DNA from: Cohnella pontilimi
GTDB lineage: Bacteria > Bacillota > Bacilli > Paenibacillales > Paenibacillaceae
DNA length: 64,000 nt
Reading direction: 5' to 3'
Assembly: GCF_005049045.1 (NCBI RefSeq)
Contig: NZ_SUPK01000003.1
Location: 1 to 64,000 of the forward strand
Below are positions 54,181 to 63,878 of this stretch, piece after piece (the first letter of the stretch is position 1; every line of letters starts with the position of its first letter). The position numbers and the translations under genes are program-made. The notes under the pieces were generated by a model. That model saw only the letters and a program-made list of their open reading frames with translations. It searched no databases and was not told the origin of the DNA.

Positions 54181-56916
54181 TCATGCATCCAAGGTTCTCG
54201 ATTCCGGCGAAACAGGCAGGAAAATGTAAACTTTCAGACCGTGTTTGGGAGAGGAATGCATCTCCATTTTACCGCCCAGGCTTCGAACCCGCTCCTTCAT
54301 GCTGTAGACGCCCATGCTTTTGAATGTGCCTTCCGACCGCGAAATTTGCATGCCGACGCCGTTATCTTCATAGTTCAGTTCGATACAATCGCTATGAGAC
54401 ATAAGTGAAATCCTGACCTCCGTAGCACTGGAGTGCTTGGTGGCATTCGACAACAGCTCTTGCACAATCCGATAAAGGCCGATCACTTGGTCGTCGCTTA
54501 GCAATGTATGAAAATCGGAAGCATCGAATTGGGTTATATAATTGGAACGAATTTGCGTGAATTCGAACAACGACTCCAGAGACGACACCAGACCCTCTTG
54601 CATCAGCATCGGCGGCCTTAATTCGTTGCAAGTGATCCGAATCTGGTAAATCACGTTGAGCAGGCCCTCAATGATTTCCTTGAGCGGCTCTCGAAAATGA
54701 TCGGGAAAAGCAGAATCCGCTGACAGTTGGTCCAGCTTTCGGTACCAGATGATCTGCTCCTGAAGGGCGGCATCGTGGAGATCCTGTGACAACCTTTTCC
54801 GCTCATGCTCGGATATTTTAAACAGGATCCGAAGAAGCCAGGACGGAGCTGACTGAGAACTCGTAATTTCCTCTAATTCTTTGGTCAAATCCTCAATGAC
54901 GCGAAAGTTGTCGTATAGTACGCTGACGTACCGGGATATCGTCTCTAACCAAACCCTTTTGGGTTGTACCGCAAGCATCGGAGGCGTCTCCCCTATGCAC
55001 AGCAAATAAACTTTTCCTCTAAAATGACCAAGCTTTAAAAAATGACCGTTTGACGTGTCGACCAGCGTACATACCGGATACATTTCACTCCAGGCAAACA
55101 AGCTTCGTTCTTTGCATTCAAATGCGTGTTGGCCGGCCCTGACATAAAACCGGTTCGTGCGTTCCAGCTCAATGATGCTGACGTTGGTCGCCTTTATCAC
55201 TTTCTGAACTTCTTTTACAAGCCTGCTCTCCAGCTCCTGAATCTTCAGAACGCCGAACAAATCGCTTGAGAACCGGTCTAAACTTGACTGCAGGCGGTAG
55301 TAACGGTCCTGGCTATCCTGTAACGCTTGCTCCGCCTCTTTGCGTCGTTCTTCCGCTTTTTTACGCTCTGTGATATCCCGCATGACTGTAATACAAGCAT
55401 TCCCGCCTTGATAAGAGATCGGAGCGGAGATCACTTCCACGTCCACGATGCCGGCATCGAAGCGTACAATTTTCTGTTCTATAAATGGACTCGTGCAGGA
55501 TTCGTCGTGGACTTTTTGGAATCTTACTGCTGCTTGTTGTGCAAAGTCCGGATGAATATTTTCGAATACGGACAATCCGGCGATCTCTCCCTGAGCCCCT
55601 AACAAAGCGTGGGCTGCAGGATTTGCGAAAATGTATTGGCGGCCGTTGTGAAGGATAATCGCTTCCGGCGACATTTCAACGAGCCGGCGATTCATCTCTT
55701 CGCTTTCCTTTAAGGCGAACTCCGCTTTTTTTCGTTCGGTGATGTCATGAAGCACGAGGAGAATCGTTTCTGTTTCCTCATCATAGATACTGGCTACCTC
55801 AGCAACGATGATCTGTCCGTCCAGTCTTACCAGCCGATATTCCAATGACCCTTCGAATCGTTCAGTAAATATTTTGGCTATCCGATTTTCGGCTACCCTC
55901 TGATAGTCCGGATGAACGATACTATATATGGATTCACCAATGAGCTCCGAACCGTCCGATGCACCTAGAAGTTTAAGGCCGGCAGGATTAATAAAACTGA
56001 TCTTGCCTGCCCGTTGCGCGATCATCGGCTGAGGAGAAAGCTCGATCAATCTCCGGAACCGCTTTTCGCTTTCCAATAATTTTGTTCGAACCCGGACTTC
56101 CTCTGTAATGTCCCTCCCGACGAAGACCAGGCTTTCTACCTTACCCTGATCATCGGTCACGGGAGTACCCAAAAAATCGATATGTATGGAATGCCCGTTA
56201 GCATGCACCATTCGAAGCTGCAGCTGCCTGCTTGTTCCGGTGTGCGCGACATCCGTAATTGCTTGAAACGCTTTGTTCCGGTCATCCGGGTGTACGTAAT
56301 CCAAACACGATGTTCCCGCTTCCGCCCCGCAATCGTGGCCCAACACTTTATTGTGGGAAGGAGAAGCATATAACAAACCGCCGCTAATATCGATTATGGC
56401 TAACAGATCTTTCGTATTTTCCGCTATCAATTGATATTGGGTCTGCGTTAGTGCGTACTTCCGTTCACCGCGGCTCAATTCTTCTTCGGCTTTTTTACGG
56501 GGCGATATATCGGTAATCACGCCATCGAATCCCATCACCGTTCCGGATTCGTTTTTCGAGACGTTGACCCGGATTAAAACCCATCGAATCTGTTCGTTCG
56601 CGTCTATGATTCGAAGTTCCGTCTCCTGCACGATTCCATGCCGGATGACGGCCAACCATATTTCGAACAAGTCCGCATCTTCAGGATGTATGATCCTTTT
56701 CCATGAACTCAGATGGGGAAACAAGCGCGTTGGATATCCCGTTATGGAAGCGAAGGCTTCCGTGAAATGTTCGAATTTATTGGTGCTGAAATCAAAAGAC
56801 CAAACGGCCACACCCAGACGATCAAATATTTCATTGATCAACGCAGTGTTCTCCGATGAGGATCGATGTGAAAATAACATAGAAGACGTCAGCTCCCCAC
56901 TATGAACAACTTTCAT
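54181..56916 (-). CDS. Multi-PAS soluble sensor histidine kinase (HisKA_3)
   Basis: 911 residues without membrane segments. Four PAS domains (about 30-145, 160-285, 290-405, 410-520) precede a GAF-like region (about 555-680), a HisKA_3 helix with phosphate-accepting His near 713 (LSQDLHDAALQEQ) and a HATPase with ELLSNATKHSS and EDNGVGM. The kinase core is of the ComP/DegS class and pairs with the ComA-like regulator; unlike ComP it is cytosolic and cannot sense an outside peptide directly. Start ATG 56916 lacks a clear site; ATG 56880, with GGGGAG twelve bases upstream, is an alternative. Confidence 0.85.
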   Translation of the reverse strand: MKVVHSGELTSSMLFSHRSSSENTALINEIFDRLGVAVWSFDFSTNKFEHFTEAFASITGYPTRLFPHLSSWKRIIHPEDADLFEIWLAVIRHGIVQETELRIIDANEQIRWVLIRVNVSKNESGTVMGFDGVITDISPRKKAEEELSRGERKYALTQTQYQLIAENTKDLLAIIDISGGLLYASPSHNKVLGHDCGAEAGTSCLDYVHPDDRNKAFQAITDVAHTGTSRQLQLRMVHANGHSIHIDFLGTPVTDDQGKVESLVFVGRDITEEVRVRTKLLESEKRFRRLIELSPQPMIAQRAGKISFINPAGLKLLGASDGSELIGESIYSIVHPDYQRVAENRIAKIFTERFEGSLEYRLVRLDGQIIVAEVASIYDEETETILLVLHDITERKKAEFALKESEEMNRRLVEMSPEAIILHNGRQYIFANPAAHALLGAQGEIAGLSVFENIHPDFAQQAAVRFQKVHDESCTSPFIEQKIVRFDAGIVDVEVISAPISYQGGNACITVMRDITERKKAEERRKEAEQALQDSQDRYYRLQSSLDRFSSDLFGVLKIQELESRLVKEVQKVIKATNVSIIELERTNRFYVRAGQHAFECKERSLFAWSEMYPVCTLVDTSNGHFLKLGHFRGKVYLLCIGETPPMLAVQPKRVWLETISRYVSVLYDNFRVIEDLTKELEEITSSQSAPSWLLRILFKISEHERKRLSQDLHDAALQEQIIWYRKLDQLSADSAFPDHFREPLKEIIEGLLNVIYQIRITCNELRPPMLMQEGLVSSLESLFEFTQIRSNYITQFDASDFHTLLSDDQVIGLYRIVQELLSNATKHSSATEVRISLMSHSDCIELNYEDNGVGMQISRSEGTFKSMGVYSMKERVRSLGGKMEMHSSPKHGLKVYIFLPVSPESRTLDA

Positions 56917-57261
56917 TATTTTACATTATCCGACACAACCCATTATGCTCTAAAAGTCCGTGAACGGTTTGTAGTCCTATAGGTATTATCGTAAAAAATC
57001 AAGTTCAATATTAATCTTACGTAGAGAGATAATGGAGAGGACCGCAAATCATCTGCGCCCGCACGCAAAACATTTGCTTAACCGCGCAAAGTCCTTTCGG
57101 TACATAACAAAGAACCCTTGCCGCCGCAAGGGTTTAGGAATATTCATGGTGGATTGCAGCACATTTACCGTGCTTCTCCCGATAGTATGACCTTTTTTTT
57201 GTTTAACTTAATAGTAAATGGAGATTCGCTTCCAAATCTCATCCGAAGGTGGGGGAACGTC
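56917..57261. other. Intergenic region between divergent genes
   Basis: About 345 bp. It must hold the promoter of the kinase gene (minus strand) and of the zinc-ribbon gene (plus strand). It has an AACCCTTG/CAAGGGTT hairpin at 57113-57134 and an AT-rich tract near 57190-57220. No gene or riboswitch is recognised. Confidence 0.5.
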
Positions 57262-57462
57262 ATGGCCAAAATTTGTCCGAACTGCAACGAGCAATTCGAC
57301 GACGATGCCGTAGCGTGCAAATATTGCGGAAGACCGACCGAGCGATTGGAGGAAGGAAGTTCCGCGGTCATGCACCGTCACGCGAACACAACGTACTACT
57401 ACATCGGTGCGGCAATCCTGCTTCTTCTCGTGGTCTTGATTCTGACGACCGTCCATTTTTAA
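57262..57462 (+). CDS. Zinc-ribbon single-pass membrane protein
   Basis: 66 residues. MAKICPNCNEQF and ACKYCGRPTE give two CxxC pairs for zinc. One C-terminal membrane helix (YYIGAAILLLLVVLILTTV) follows. Such tail-anchored zinc ribbons are common in Bacillota, with unknown roles. ATG 57262 has GGTGGGGGA upstream; a strong terminator follows. Confidence 0.8.
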   Translation: MAKICPNCNEQFDDDAVACKYCGRPTERLEEGSSAVMHRHANTTYYYIGAAILLLLVVLILTTVHF

Positions 57463-57478
57463 CGCGGTCACTCTCGGC

Positions 57479-57508
57479 AAAAGGGCTTCCTTAACGGGAA
57501 GCCCTTTT
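57479..57508 (+). terminator. Terminator of the zinc-ribbon gene
   Basis: AAAAGGGCTTCC, a TTAACG loop, GGAAGCCCTTTT and further T. Confidence 0.9.
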
Positions 57509-57584
57509 TGCGTAGTTCTCGAAATCCTTCCATTCTCATATCGTTAAGGAGGCTATACACCAACTATTTAAAAGGAGGAAGTGA

Positions 57585-59318
57585 ATGGGAGTATCCCTTA
57601 AAAAAACCGGGGTGGCGGCCATAACGGCTTTAGCCGTCCTATTTAGCTTTGTCGTCATGCCGGTTTCTGCTGCCGTACGTACCGACTTTGATCCGTCGAA
57701 GGCGGGCTCAATGGGCCCTCCGATTATTCCTAACACTCCAGCCGACGGAAAAGCTGATCTGACGCTGGCGGATTACGTGAGTATTGTCGTCACCAACGCT
57801 GCGGGGAAAGAAGTCGCCCAATTTAATTCGGCCGGAGCAAACAGCGAGAAACTTCGCCTTACCGGTGACTCCTACATGGCCAACTGGAAAGTATCCGACC
57901 CGGGTCAATATCAGCTCACGATGTACGTCAACGGAATAGCATCGAAAAGTCTAGATCCTATTTCCGTTACCACTCAAGCTTACTTAACAAAAGATAAAAC
58001 CGTCCCGATTAAAGTGCGCGTGCAAAATAACCCGATTATTCGAGCGCGCCAACTGAATCTGCAGGGCAAGCCGCCTGTTCAGATTGCCGGGGCTCTCAAG
58101 AAAGAGTTCAACCTAAAGCCGATCGACAGTGCAGAAATTCTTCTTTTGGAAGCCTTCACTTCCGTACATGCAGCACAGGCCCTTAAAGATGTCTATAATC
58201 AAAATGCTCAGCAAGCCGCGCAAATTCTCAAGGACTTAAACAGTTCCGCTGTGGATGTGGCAACAGCTCTTGTACAGGTATTCGCGGAGCAGCCCGGTTC
58301 CGTCGCTGTCATCCTGAAAAGTCTGAATTACTCGGCAAATGAAATCGCAGTCGCATTCTACTCTCTTGGAATCAGCGTGCAAGACATCATTCATGGACTC
58401 AAAGATGCAGGCTATGCCGTAGATCAAATTGCCGGCGCACTTTCCGCTGGACTTCAACTCGGCGACCAGCAAGTTACCGGAGATCTCAAGGAAGCCGGTT
58501 ACAATGCAAACGAGATTACCTACGCTCTGTCCGTGGGGCTCGGTTTCGTCGATCAGCACGTCACGAATTTGTTGAAAAACTTCTTCAACGCTAATGAAAT
58601 TGCGGGAGCGCTCAACACTGTCCTTCATGTAGCGGAAAAAGGGATCGTCGCTTTGCTGGACAATGCCGGATTCTCTCTCCCGACGATTGCAGGGGCCTTG
58701 CAGACTACTGGAACGGCGCCGCAAGCGATCGCCAAAGCTCTTAGGGATAACGGAATCCCTGTTGAGGATGTTGCGTCCGCCCTGCAAATAGGGCTGAACG
58801 TGTTACCGAAAACCGTGGCGGGTATTTTGCGTGATATCGGAATACCGGTTGAGGATATTGCACGTGCTCTGCAAGTCGGACTTCACCAATTACCGGAATC
58901 GATTGCCGCGACTTTGCGTGATATCGGCATCCCTGTTGACCTAATTGCGTACGCCCTACAAAAAGGACTTAACCTTGTGCCGGAAATCATCGCCACGACT
59001 TTACGCGATATAGGGGTACCCATTGACGATATTGCTTCGGCCCTTCAAAAAACGTTTAACTTCGTACCGAGCCAAATCGCCGGCATTTTGCATGATATGG
59101 GAATAGACCTGAAAGGCATCATCAACATCCTCAATCAGCTTTACAGCTATCTAACCATTCAAAGTATCATCCCCCTATTGGTTGGACTGCCTGGAGTTAC
59201 CGGCGCGCTTCTAGCGTCAACTCTTCAACAACTCGGTTATGCGGCTGATTTTATCGGCGATTTGCTCGATGATTTCTTTGACGGCATCGGGGACATTCTG
59301 GATGACATTTTCGGTTGA
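57585..59318 (+). CDS. Secreted alpha-repeat protein with 29-residue units
   Basis: A 577-residue secreted protein. Signal peptide (to about 30), a beta domain (about 30-150, with WKVSDPGQYQLTMYVNG), then about ten helical repeats of 28-29 residues (about 215-505) with the pattern GxPVxxIAxALQxGLxxxPxxIAxxLRD, and a hydrophobic, acidic end (DFIGDLLDDFFDGIGDILDD). Each unit probably forms a helix pair, giving a solenoid. AAAAGGAGG precedes ATG 57585; a terminator follows. I do not know a characterised family; binding to a partner or surface assembly is inferred from form only. Confidence 0.75.
   Translation: MGVSLKKTGVAAITALAVLFSFVVMPVSAAVRTDFDPSKAGSMGPPIIPNTPADGKADLTLADYVSIVVTNAAGKEVAQFNSAGANSEKLRLTGDSYMANWKVSDPGQYQLTMYVNGIASKSLDPISVTTQAYLTKDKTVPIKVRVQNNPIIRARQLNLQGKPPVQIAGALKKEFNLKPIDSAEILLLEAFTSVHAAQALKDVYNQNAQQAAQILKDLNSSAVDVATALVQVFAEQPGSVAVILKSLNYSANEIAVAFYSLGISVQDIIHGLKDAGYAVDQIAGALSAGLQLGDQQVTGDLKEAGYNANEITYALSVGLGFVDQHVTNLLKNFFNANEIAGALNTVLHVAEKGIVALLDNAGFSLPTIAGALQTTGTAPQAIAKALRDNGIPVEDVASALQIGLNVLPKTVAGILRDIGIPVEDIARALQVGLHQLPESIAATLRDIGIPVDLIAYALQKGLNLVPEIIATTLRDIGVPIDDIASALQKTFNFVPSQIAGILHDMGIDLKGIINILNQLYSYLTIQSIIPLLVGLPGVTGALLASTLQQLGYAADFIGDLLDDFFDGIGDILDDIFG
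58752..59099 (+). repeat. Four in-phase 87-bp tandem repeats within the solenoid gene
   Basis: Units start at 58752, 58839, 58926 and 59013, each exactly 87 bp, and encode GIPVEDVASALQIGLN-type peptides. Older, more diverged units lie upstream in the same gene. Confidence 0.85.
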
Positions 59319-59350
59319 TGGACACAACTTCAGTTTGCATATTGAATATC

Positions 59351-59377
59351 AAAAGAGGGATGCGGCGTCCCTCTTTT
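59351..59377 (+). terminator. Terminator of the solenoid gene
   Basis: AAAAGAGGGA and TCCCTCTTTT arms with a short loop, then CTTTC. Confidence 0.85.
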
Positions 59378-59437
59378 CTTTCATTCTTTACAGCATTATA
59401 ATGTAAGCGCAACCAAAGTATGAAAGGAGCGGAGAAC

Positions 59438-60394
59438 ATGCGGTCAACAACCTGGCGCCGGACAGTAACGGTCGAGGAATATGTAGATTACCACAAAAAC
59501 GGATTTCTGATCGTGAAAGGGCTATTGCCGGAAAAAGATACGGAGAAATTGCAAATCGTAACCGATGATATTTATCACGGCCGCACAAACCTCGACCATC
59601 TCGACCACATCCATGATTGGATGACGGATGAGCAGAAAATGGAACGGTGGGCTTCGGCGAGGGTTCACCAGTTGCACCGGGAGACCGAGGCAGGCGAATG
59701 GGGGCTCTTGCACCCCCGTGTGCTGGATGTTCTGGAGGCGCTGATCGGACCGGATGTTCTCGCTTTGCAATCGATGCTCTTCTTCAATCCGCCGGGGAAA
59801 GGCGGACAAGGGTGGCACCAAGATTCTTACTATATCCAGACTCAGCCGGACACCTTAATCGGCGCATGGATTGCACTGGATCGTGCGGATCAAGAGAACG
59901 GCTGCCTGTGGGTCGCGCCAGGCTCCCATCATGAGCCGGTCTATCCTCCGCAGAAGCGGTGGGCGGACTATGTCCATGCGGATGAAAAACAAATTCAAGG
60001 CTTGTATACGGCCGAAAACGCCAGTCATACCGACGATTCCATCAACAATTTGTCCAACGTGGCCGCAAAATACGGCGAGGCGGTTCCGGTCGTTCTGGAA
60101 CCGGGCGATGTGCTCTTTTTCCATTCCCATCTGCTGCACCGATCCTACCGCAACGAAACGAAAGACCGTTTCCGCCGTTCGTACGTCACCCATTATTGCA
60201 ACGCCCGCTCGTGGGTTCCGTGGGACGGTTCCAACGCGAATCATATTTTGGCCCGCGGCCGATCGCATTTACCCTATGCGGCACCGAAATTCGGCACACC
60301 GGTGGAATTTACCCCCGAGGCGGAAGGCCTGTCGGATCAGGGAACCAAAATGGTCGCCATGCCGGACGGCGGGATGGGAAAAATCGAAATGTAG
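59438..60394 (+). CDS. Phytanoyl-CoA dioxygenase (PhyH)-family oxygenase
   Basis: A 318-residue Fe(II)/2-oxoglutarate-type oxygenase. The facial triad is HxD in GWHQDSYYI and the distal His in FFHSHLLHRSYRN; the 2OG-binding Arg lies in the following segment. VEEYVDYHKNGFLIVKGLL is the usual start. Bacterial members hydroxylate many small molecules, so the substrate is open. ATG 59438 follows AAAGGAG. It is 39 bp upstream of the acylase gene and probably co-transcribed with it. Confidence 0.88.
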   Translation: MRSTTWRRTVTVEEYVDYHKNGFLIVKGLLPEKDTEKLQIVTDDIYHGRTNLDHLDHIHDWMTDEQKMERWASARVHQLHRETEAGEWGLLHPRVLDVLEALIGPDVLALQSMLFFNPPGKGGQGWHQDSYYIQTQPDTLIGAWIALDRADQENGCLWVAPGSHHEPVYPPQKRWADYVHADEKQIQGLYTAENASHTDDSINNLSNVAAKYGEAVPVVLEPGDVLFFHSHLLHRSYRNETKDRFRRSYVTHYCNARSWVPWDGSNANHILARGRSHLPYAAPKFGTPVEFTPEAEGLSDQGTKMVAMPDGGMGKIEM

Positions 60395-60433
60395 ACCCGC
60401 CGATAAACAAATCCATTTTCGAGGAAAGTGACC

Positions 60434-62851
60434 ATGGAAGAGACCCCGGTAACCCAGCCTGTACCTCAAAAGGCTCTCAAAAAGAAAAAACGGTGGCAGC
60501 GAGTATTATGGGGAAGTGCACTGGTTCTTCTGCTCTTAGTCGGAGCTGCAAGCGGATTTGCCTACTGGATCGTGCGCGGCAGCCTTCCGGTCATGAAGGG
60601 GACATTGGAGATCGCGGGACTGGAGCATCCGGTATCGGTCTGGCGAGATTCGAACGGTGTTCCGCACATAGAAGCTCATAATGAGCATGATTTATATATG
60701 GCGCAAGGCTTCGTCACGGCACAAGACCGGTTATTTCAGATGGATTTGAGCAGAAGGCAAGCATCCGGGCAGCTAAGCGAAGTGATCGGCGAACAGACCT
60801 TGGAACGCGACAAATTTTTTCGGGCGTTCGGCTTGAGGCGTGCGGCGGAAGCTTCGCTGGCGAAGTATTCCGCCGAGGCGAAAAATGTGTTGGCGTGGTA
60901 TGCACAAGGCGTCAATGACTACATAAAAATGGCCAAAGACTCGGGCTCTCTCCCGGTGGAGTTTCGAATTTTGGGGTATACACCTACGGATTGGGGACCT
61001 GTCGATTCTCTTGCGATCGGTAAATATATGGCGTACGATCTCGGGGGTCATTGGCAGGGGCAAGTTTTCCGCTATCAGCTTTTGCAGAAGGTGTCGAAGG
61101 AGATGGCGCTTGAACTGTTCCCATCCTATCCGGAAGGCGGAGCAACCATCATCCAGGCGGCAAGGGACAATCCGGTGGACCTGCAGGCTACAGTCGCGGC
61201 CGCCGCAATCCCGGATCCGTTCAACGGAAGCAATAACTGGGTCATTTCGGCACAAAAGTCCGCGTCCGGTAAGCCCATGCTAGCCAATGACCCGCATTTG
61301 GGTCTAAGTACGCCGTCCATTTGGTATGAAACGCACCTGCAGGCTCCCGATCTTCAGGTGAGCGGCGTTATTTTCGCCGGCGTCCCCGGTATCATTGTCG
61401 GACACAATGAGCATATCGCGTGGGGAGTTACCAATGTCGGGCCGGACGTTCAGGATCTATATATCGAGAAAAGGAATCCGAACAATCCGAATGAATTCGA
61501 ATATAGGGGCAAGTGGGAGTCCGCCAAGCTGTATCACGAACAAATCAAAGTGAAAGGCGCGCCCCCGGTTGACTATCCAGTCGCTGTCACCCGGCATGGT
61601 CCGATTATTTCGGAATTCGCAAATGATCATCAGCCTGATACGGCGCTGGCGTTACGGTGGACGGCGCTCGACGCGACAACAGAGCTTGAAGCGGTGCAGC
61701 GGTTCGGCAAAGCCCACAATTGGGACGAATTCAAAGAGGCGCTGACTTATTTCGATGCCCCCGCACAAAATTTCGTCTTTGCCTCGGATGACGGAACGAT
61801 AGCCTACCGAGCGAACGGTAAAATTCCGATCCGGAAAAATGGGGACAGCCTGCTGCCTGTTCCCGGCTGGACGGATGAATATGAATGGACGGGATATATC
61901 CCCTGGGATGAATTGCCGACCACGGTAAACCCGCCTAAAGGGTACATCTCCACCGCGAACAATAAAGTGATCGACGACAGCTATCCTTACCATATTTCCA
62001 ACAGCTGGGCGGAGCCATACCGGCAGACGCGCATTCAGCAAGTGCTGGACAGCAAGCAGGTTCTTCAGATCGAAGATCTGCAGAAGCTCCAATTCGATCG
62101 GCACAATTTATTGGCGGAGGAGTTTCTGCCGGGCCTGCTGTCAGCGGTTCAGAAAAAAGGCTCCCTTCGCCCGATCGACCAAGAGGCTTTCGATTTGTTG
62201 AAAGATTGGAACAAGCAGGATGATCCGGAACAAGGCGGACCTTTGGTATTCGCGCTTTGGATTTCACAACTCGAGGAAGTGATCTTCAAGCCTGAAGTGA
62301 CGGATGAAATGATGAAAATGTTCGAAGACAAAGCAATCGTCCGGGACGAGCTTCTACGCAAGTCACTAGCAGGTAAGAAAGAACCGTGGATCGATACCAA
62401 AGGCGGAATCGAGGCAGTTGCCTTGCGCTCCTTCCAGTTGGCGGTTGATGAGGCGGCCGACCGTCAGGGCAAGAAGACGGCCAAGTGGCAATGGGGCAAG
62501 TTCCATCGGGTCGATTTCGCTCACCCGCTCGGCGCGGTTAAGCCGCTGGACTTGTTTTTTAATGCCAAAGCGGTTCCCATGGGCGGAAGCCGAGCCACCG
62601 TCGGCGCGGCCGGCTGGAACAATGAAACCGGAGAAGTCACGCACGGCGGCGCCTGGCGCACCGTCATCGATCTCGCGAATCCGAGAAAGTCGTTCAATGT
62701 CGTCGGGCCGGGTCAGTCAGGACATTTGCTGAGCCGCTGGTATCACGACCAGGTCGACGAATGGACGACGGGAAAGTACCACGAAACCAGTATGGACCCA
62801 GATGTTTACCGCAAGGACGGCTACCATTTACAGCTGTTACCGCGCGGCTGA
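60434..62851 (+). CDS. Penicillin acylase-family Ntn hydrolase, membrane anchored
   Basis: 805 residues. A basic N-terminus with one membrane helix (about 25-48) anchors it outside. The nucleophile is S266 in the conserved FNGSNNWVIS junction, where the precursor is cut into alpha and beta chains. Other family parts are GVPHIEAHNEHDLYMAQGFVTAQDRLFQM, LANDPHLGLSTPSIWYE and the C-terminal GPGQSGHLLSRWYHDQ. These enzymes hydrolyse amides, such as penicillins or acyl-homoserine lactones. ATG 60434 follows GAGGAAA. Confidence 0.9.
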   Translation: MEETPVTQPVPQKALKKKKRWQRVLWGSALVLLLLVGAASGFAYWIVRGSLPVMKGTLEIAGLEHPVSVWRDSNGVPHIEAHNEHDLYMAQGFVTAQDRLFQMDLSRRQASGQLSEVIGEQTLERDKFFRAFGLRRAAEASLAKYSAEAKNVLAWYAQGVNDYIKMAKDSGSLPVEFRILGYTPTDWGPVDSLAIGKYMAYDLGGHWQGQVFRYQLLQKVSKEMALELFPSYPEGGATIIQAARDNPVDLQATVAAAAIPDPFNGSNNWVISAQKSASGKPMLANDPHLGLSTPSIWYETHLQAPDLQVSGVIFAGVPGIIVGHNEHIAWGVTNVGPDVQDLYIEKRNPNNPNEFEYRGKWESAKLYHEQIKVKGAPPVDYPVAVTRHGPIISEFANDHQPDTALALRWTALDATTELEAVQRFGKAHNWDEFKEALTYFDAPAQNFVFASDDGTIAYRANGKIPIRKNGDSLLPVPGWTDEYEWTGYIPWDELPTTVNPPKGYISTANNKVIDDSYPYHISNSWAEPYRQTRIQQVLDSKQVLQIEDLQKLQFDRHNLLAEEFLPGLLSAVQKKGSLRPIDQEAFDLLKDWNKQDDPEQGGPLVFALWISQLEEVIFKPEVTDEMMKMFEDKAIVRDELLRKSLAGKKEPWIDTKGGIEAVALRSFQLAVDEAADRQGKKTAKWQWGKFHRVDFAHPLGAVKPLDLFFNAKAVPMGGSRATVGAAGWNNETGEVTHGGAWRTVIDLANPRKSFNVVGPGQSGHLLSRWYHDQVDEWTTGKYHETSMDPDVYRKDGYHLQLLPRG

Positions 62852-62901
62852 GTAACAAACCTTGCTCCTGGACTAGGTGACCAACAAGCCGTCCGATTCC
62901 C

Positions 62902-63270
62902 TTATGGCGTCGGCGGCTTGTTATAGCCTTTGTCCCCGTAGGGCTGAAGCTTTGCAAACCACGGCTTCAATATTTTCTTTAGCTCCCATCGCATATCTGT
63001 CACTTCATCGACTGCCTTCTGCTCCAATACTTCATAGACGAAAACATCGGCGCCCATGTCTTTCCAATCTTTCTGCAGTTCAGCGTTGACGAATCTGCCC
63101 ATATCCAGTTGGGCTTGGATACTCATCCATTTGTTTTTCAAATCGGGATAGCTTTTGATATAGATTTTGCCGTTTGCCTTGTTCGTGATTTGAATGACGC
63201 CCATATAAGTCTTCAACTGCTTGTAGGCTTCCAGCAACTCTTTGCGTCTGCTTCTATCCAGCTCCTTCAC
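62902..63270 (-). CDS. GIY-YIG-like family protein
   Basis: A 122-residue protein with a GIY-YIG-like core: GVIQITNKANGKIYI in place of GIY...YIG, then a helix (NKWMSIQAQLDMG) and KDMGADVFVYEVLEQ. The nuclease tyrosines and arginine are only partly kept, so nuclease activity is uncertain. It starts at GTG 63270, which lies very close to AGAGAGGGA, so the start may differ. It follows the upstream gene by 13 bp. Confidence 0.7.
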   Translation of the reverse strand: MKELDRSRRKELLEAYKQLKTYMGVIQITNKANGKIYIKSYPDLKNKWMSIQAQLDMGRFVNAELQKDWKDMGADVFVYEVLEQKAVDEVTDMRWELKKILKPWFAKLQPYGDKGYNKPPTP

Positions 63271-63283
63271 TCCCTCTCTCGTA

Positions 63284-63763
63284 CTAATAACCCATATCCT
63301 TTAAAATTCTTGATAACGCGCGCAGCCGTTCCCCGATCAGCTCATCGTCATCACTCAGCGCCTGGCTGAACAGCTTGATGTCCTCCTTGATTTTGTCATT
63401 ATCCGTACATACGGCCACAGTCATGGCATCCCCCTGCAAACCAACCCGGTCGATGATCGGCTCTTGAGGATCATAAAGATCTTGATATTTGTAGGCTTCG
63501 CGAAAATGTGCCATTGTCCGGCAAATCAGAATGGACAAATCAAGTACACGATGAAGCGGAAGCTCCTCCGATTGCCGCGACCATTTTTCCCCTGTGTATC
63601 TCCATACTTTAGCCGAAATATCGACTTTTCCCCGATCATTCCACTGTGCTAATCCAAGGGAAAGACCTTTGGCATCCGAGCTGCCGGCATATCGGCCATC
63701 CACCTGTTCATAATTTTCTGACACCACAACCGGTTTATGTTTTAACGTTGTCGGTATTTTCAT
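63284..63763 (-). CDS. Conserved hypothetical protein
   Basis: A 159-residue cytosolic protein found widely in Bacillus-like genomes from memory (DUF6530-type), with no known role. It begins KIPTTLKHKPVVVSENYEQV, has a well-kept SLGLAQWNDRGKVDISAKVWR segment (here GLSLGLAQWNDRGK) and LPLHRVLDLSILICRT. The start has GGAGAG upstream, and it is first of a two-gene unit with the GIY-YIG-like gene. Confidence 0.7.
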   Translation of the reverse strand: MKIPTTLKHKPVVVSENYEQVDGRYAGSSDAKGLSLGLAQWNDRGKVDISAKVWRYTGEKWSRQSEELPLHRVLDLSILICRTMAHFREAYKYQDLYDPQEPIIDRVGLQGDAMTVAVCTDNDKIKEDIKLFSQALSDDDELIGERLRALSRILKDMGY

Positions 63764-63780
63764 TTTTTCGCTTCTCTCCG

Positions 63781-63812
63781 TTTACTAATTTACTAATTTA
63801 CTAAAATACTAA
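63781..63812. repeat. Short TTTACTAA direct repeats
   Basis: Three close copies of TTTACTAA plus one imperfect copy lie 17-48 bp before the 63763 start codon, so they could be a regulator site. Confidence 0.5.
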
Positions 63813-63878
63813 ATCATCATATCCTGTATCTCATCATTCGTCAATTTGTTGTTTGGTCTATCATGCTTAAAATAAAAA

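Noticed and set aside
57113-57134. Possible ComA-box-like palindrome near the kinase promoter
   Set aside because: TTGCCGCCGCAA lacks the usual spacing of the box and fits a simple hairpin with complementary AACCCTTG arms.
59438-60394. PhyH oxygenase as a member of the phosphonate pathway
   Set aside because: It lies over 22 kb from the cluster and is paired with an acylase gene; no link is seen.
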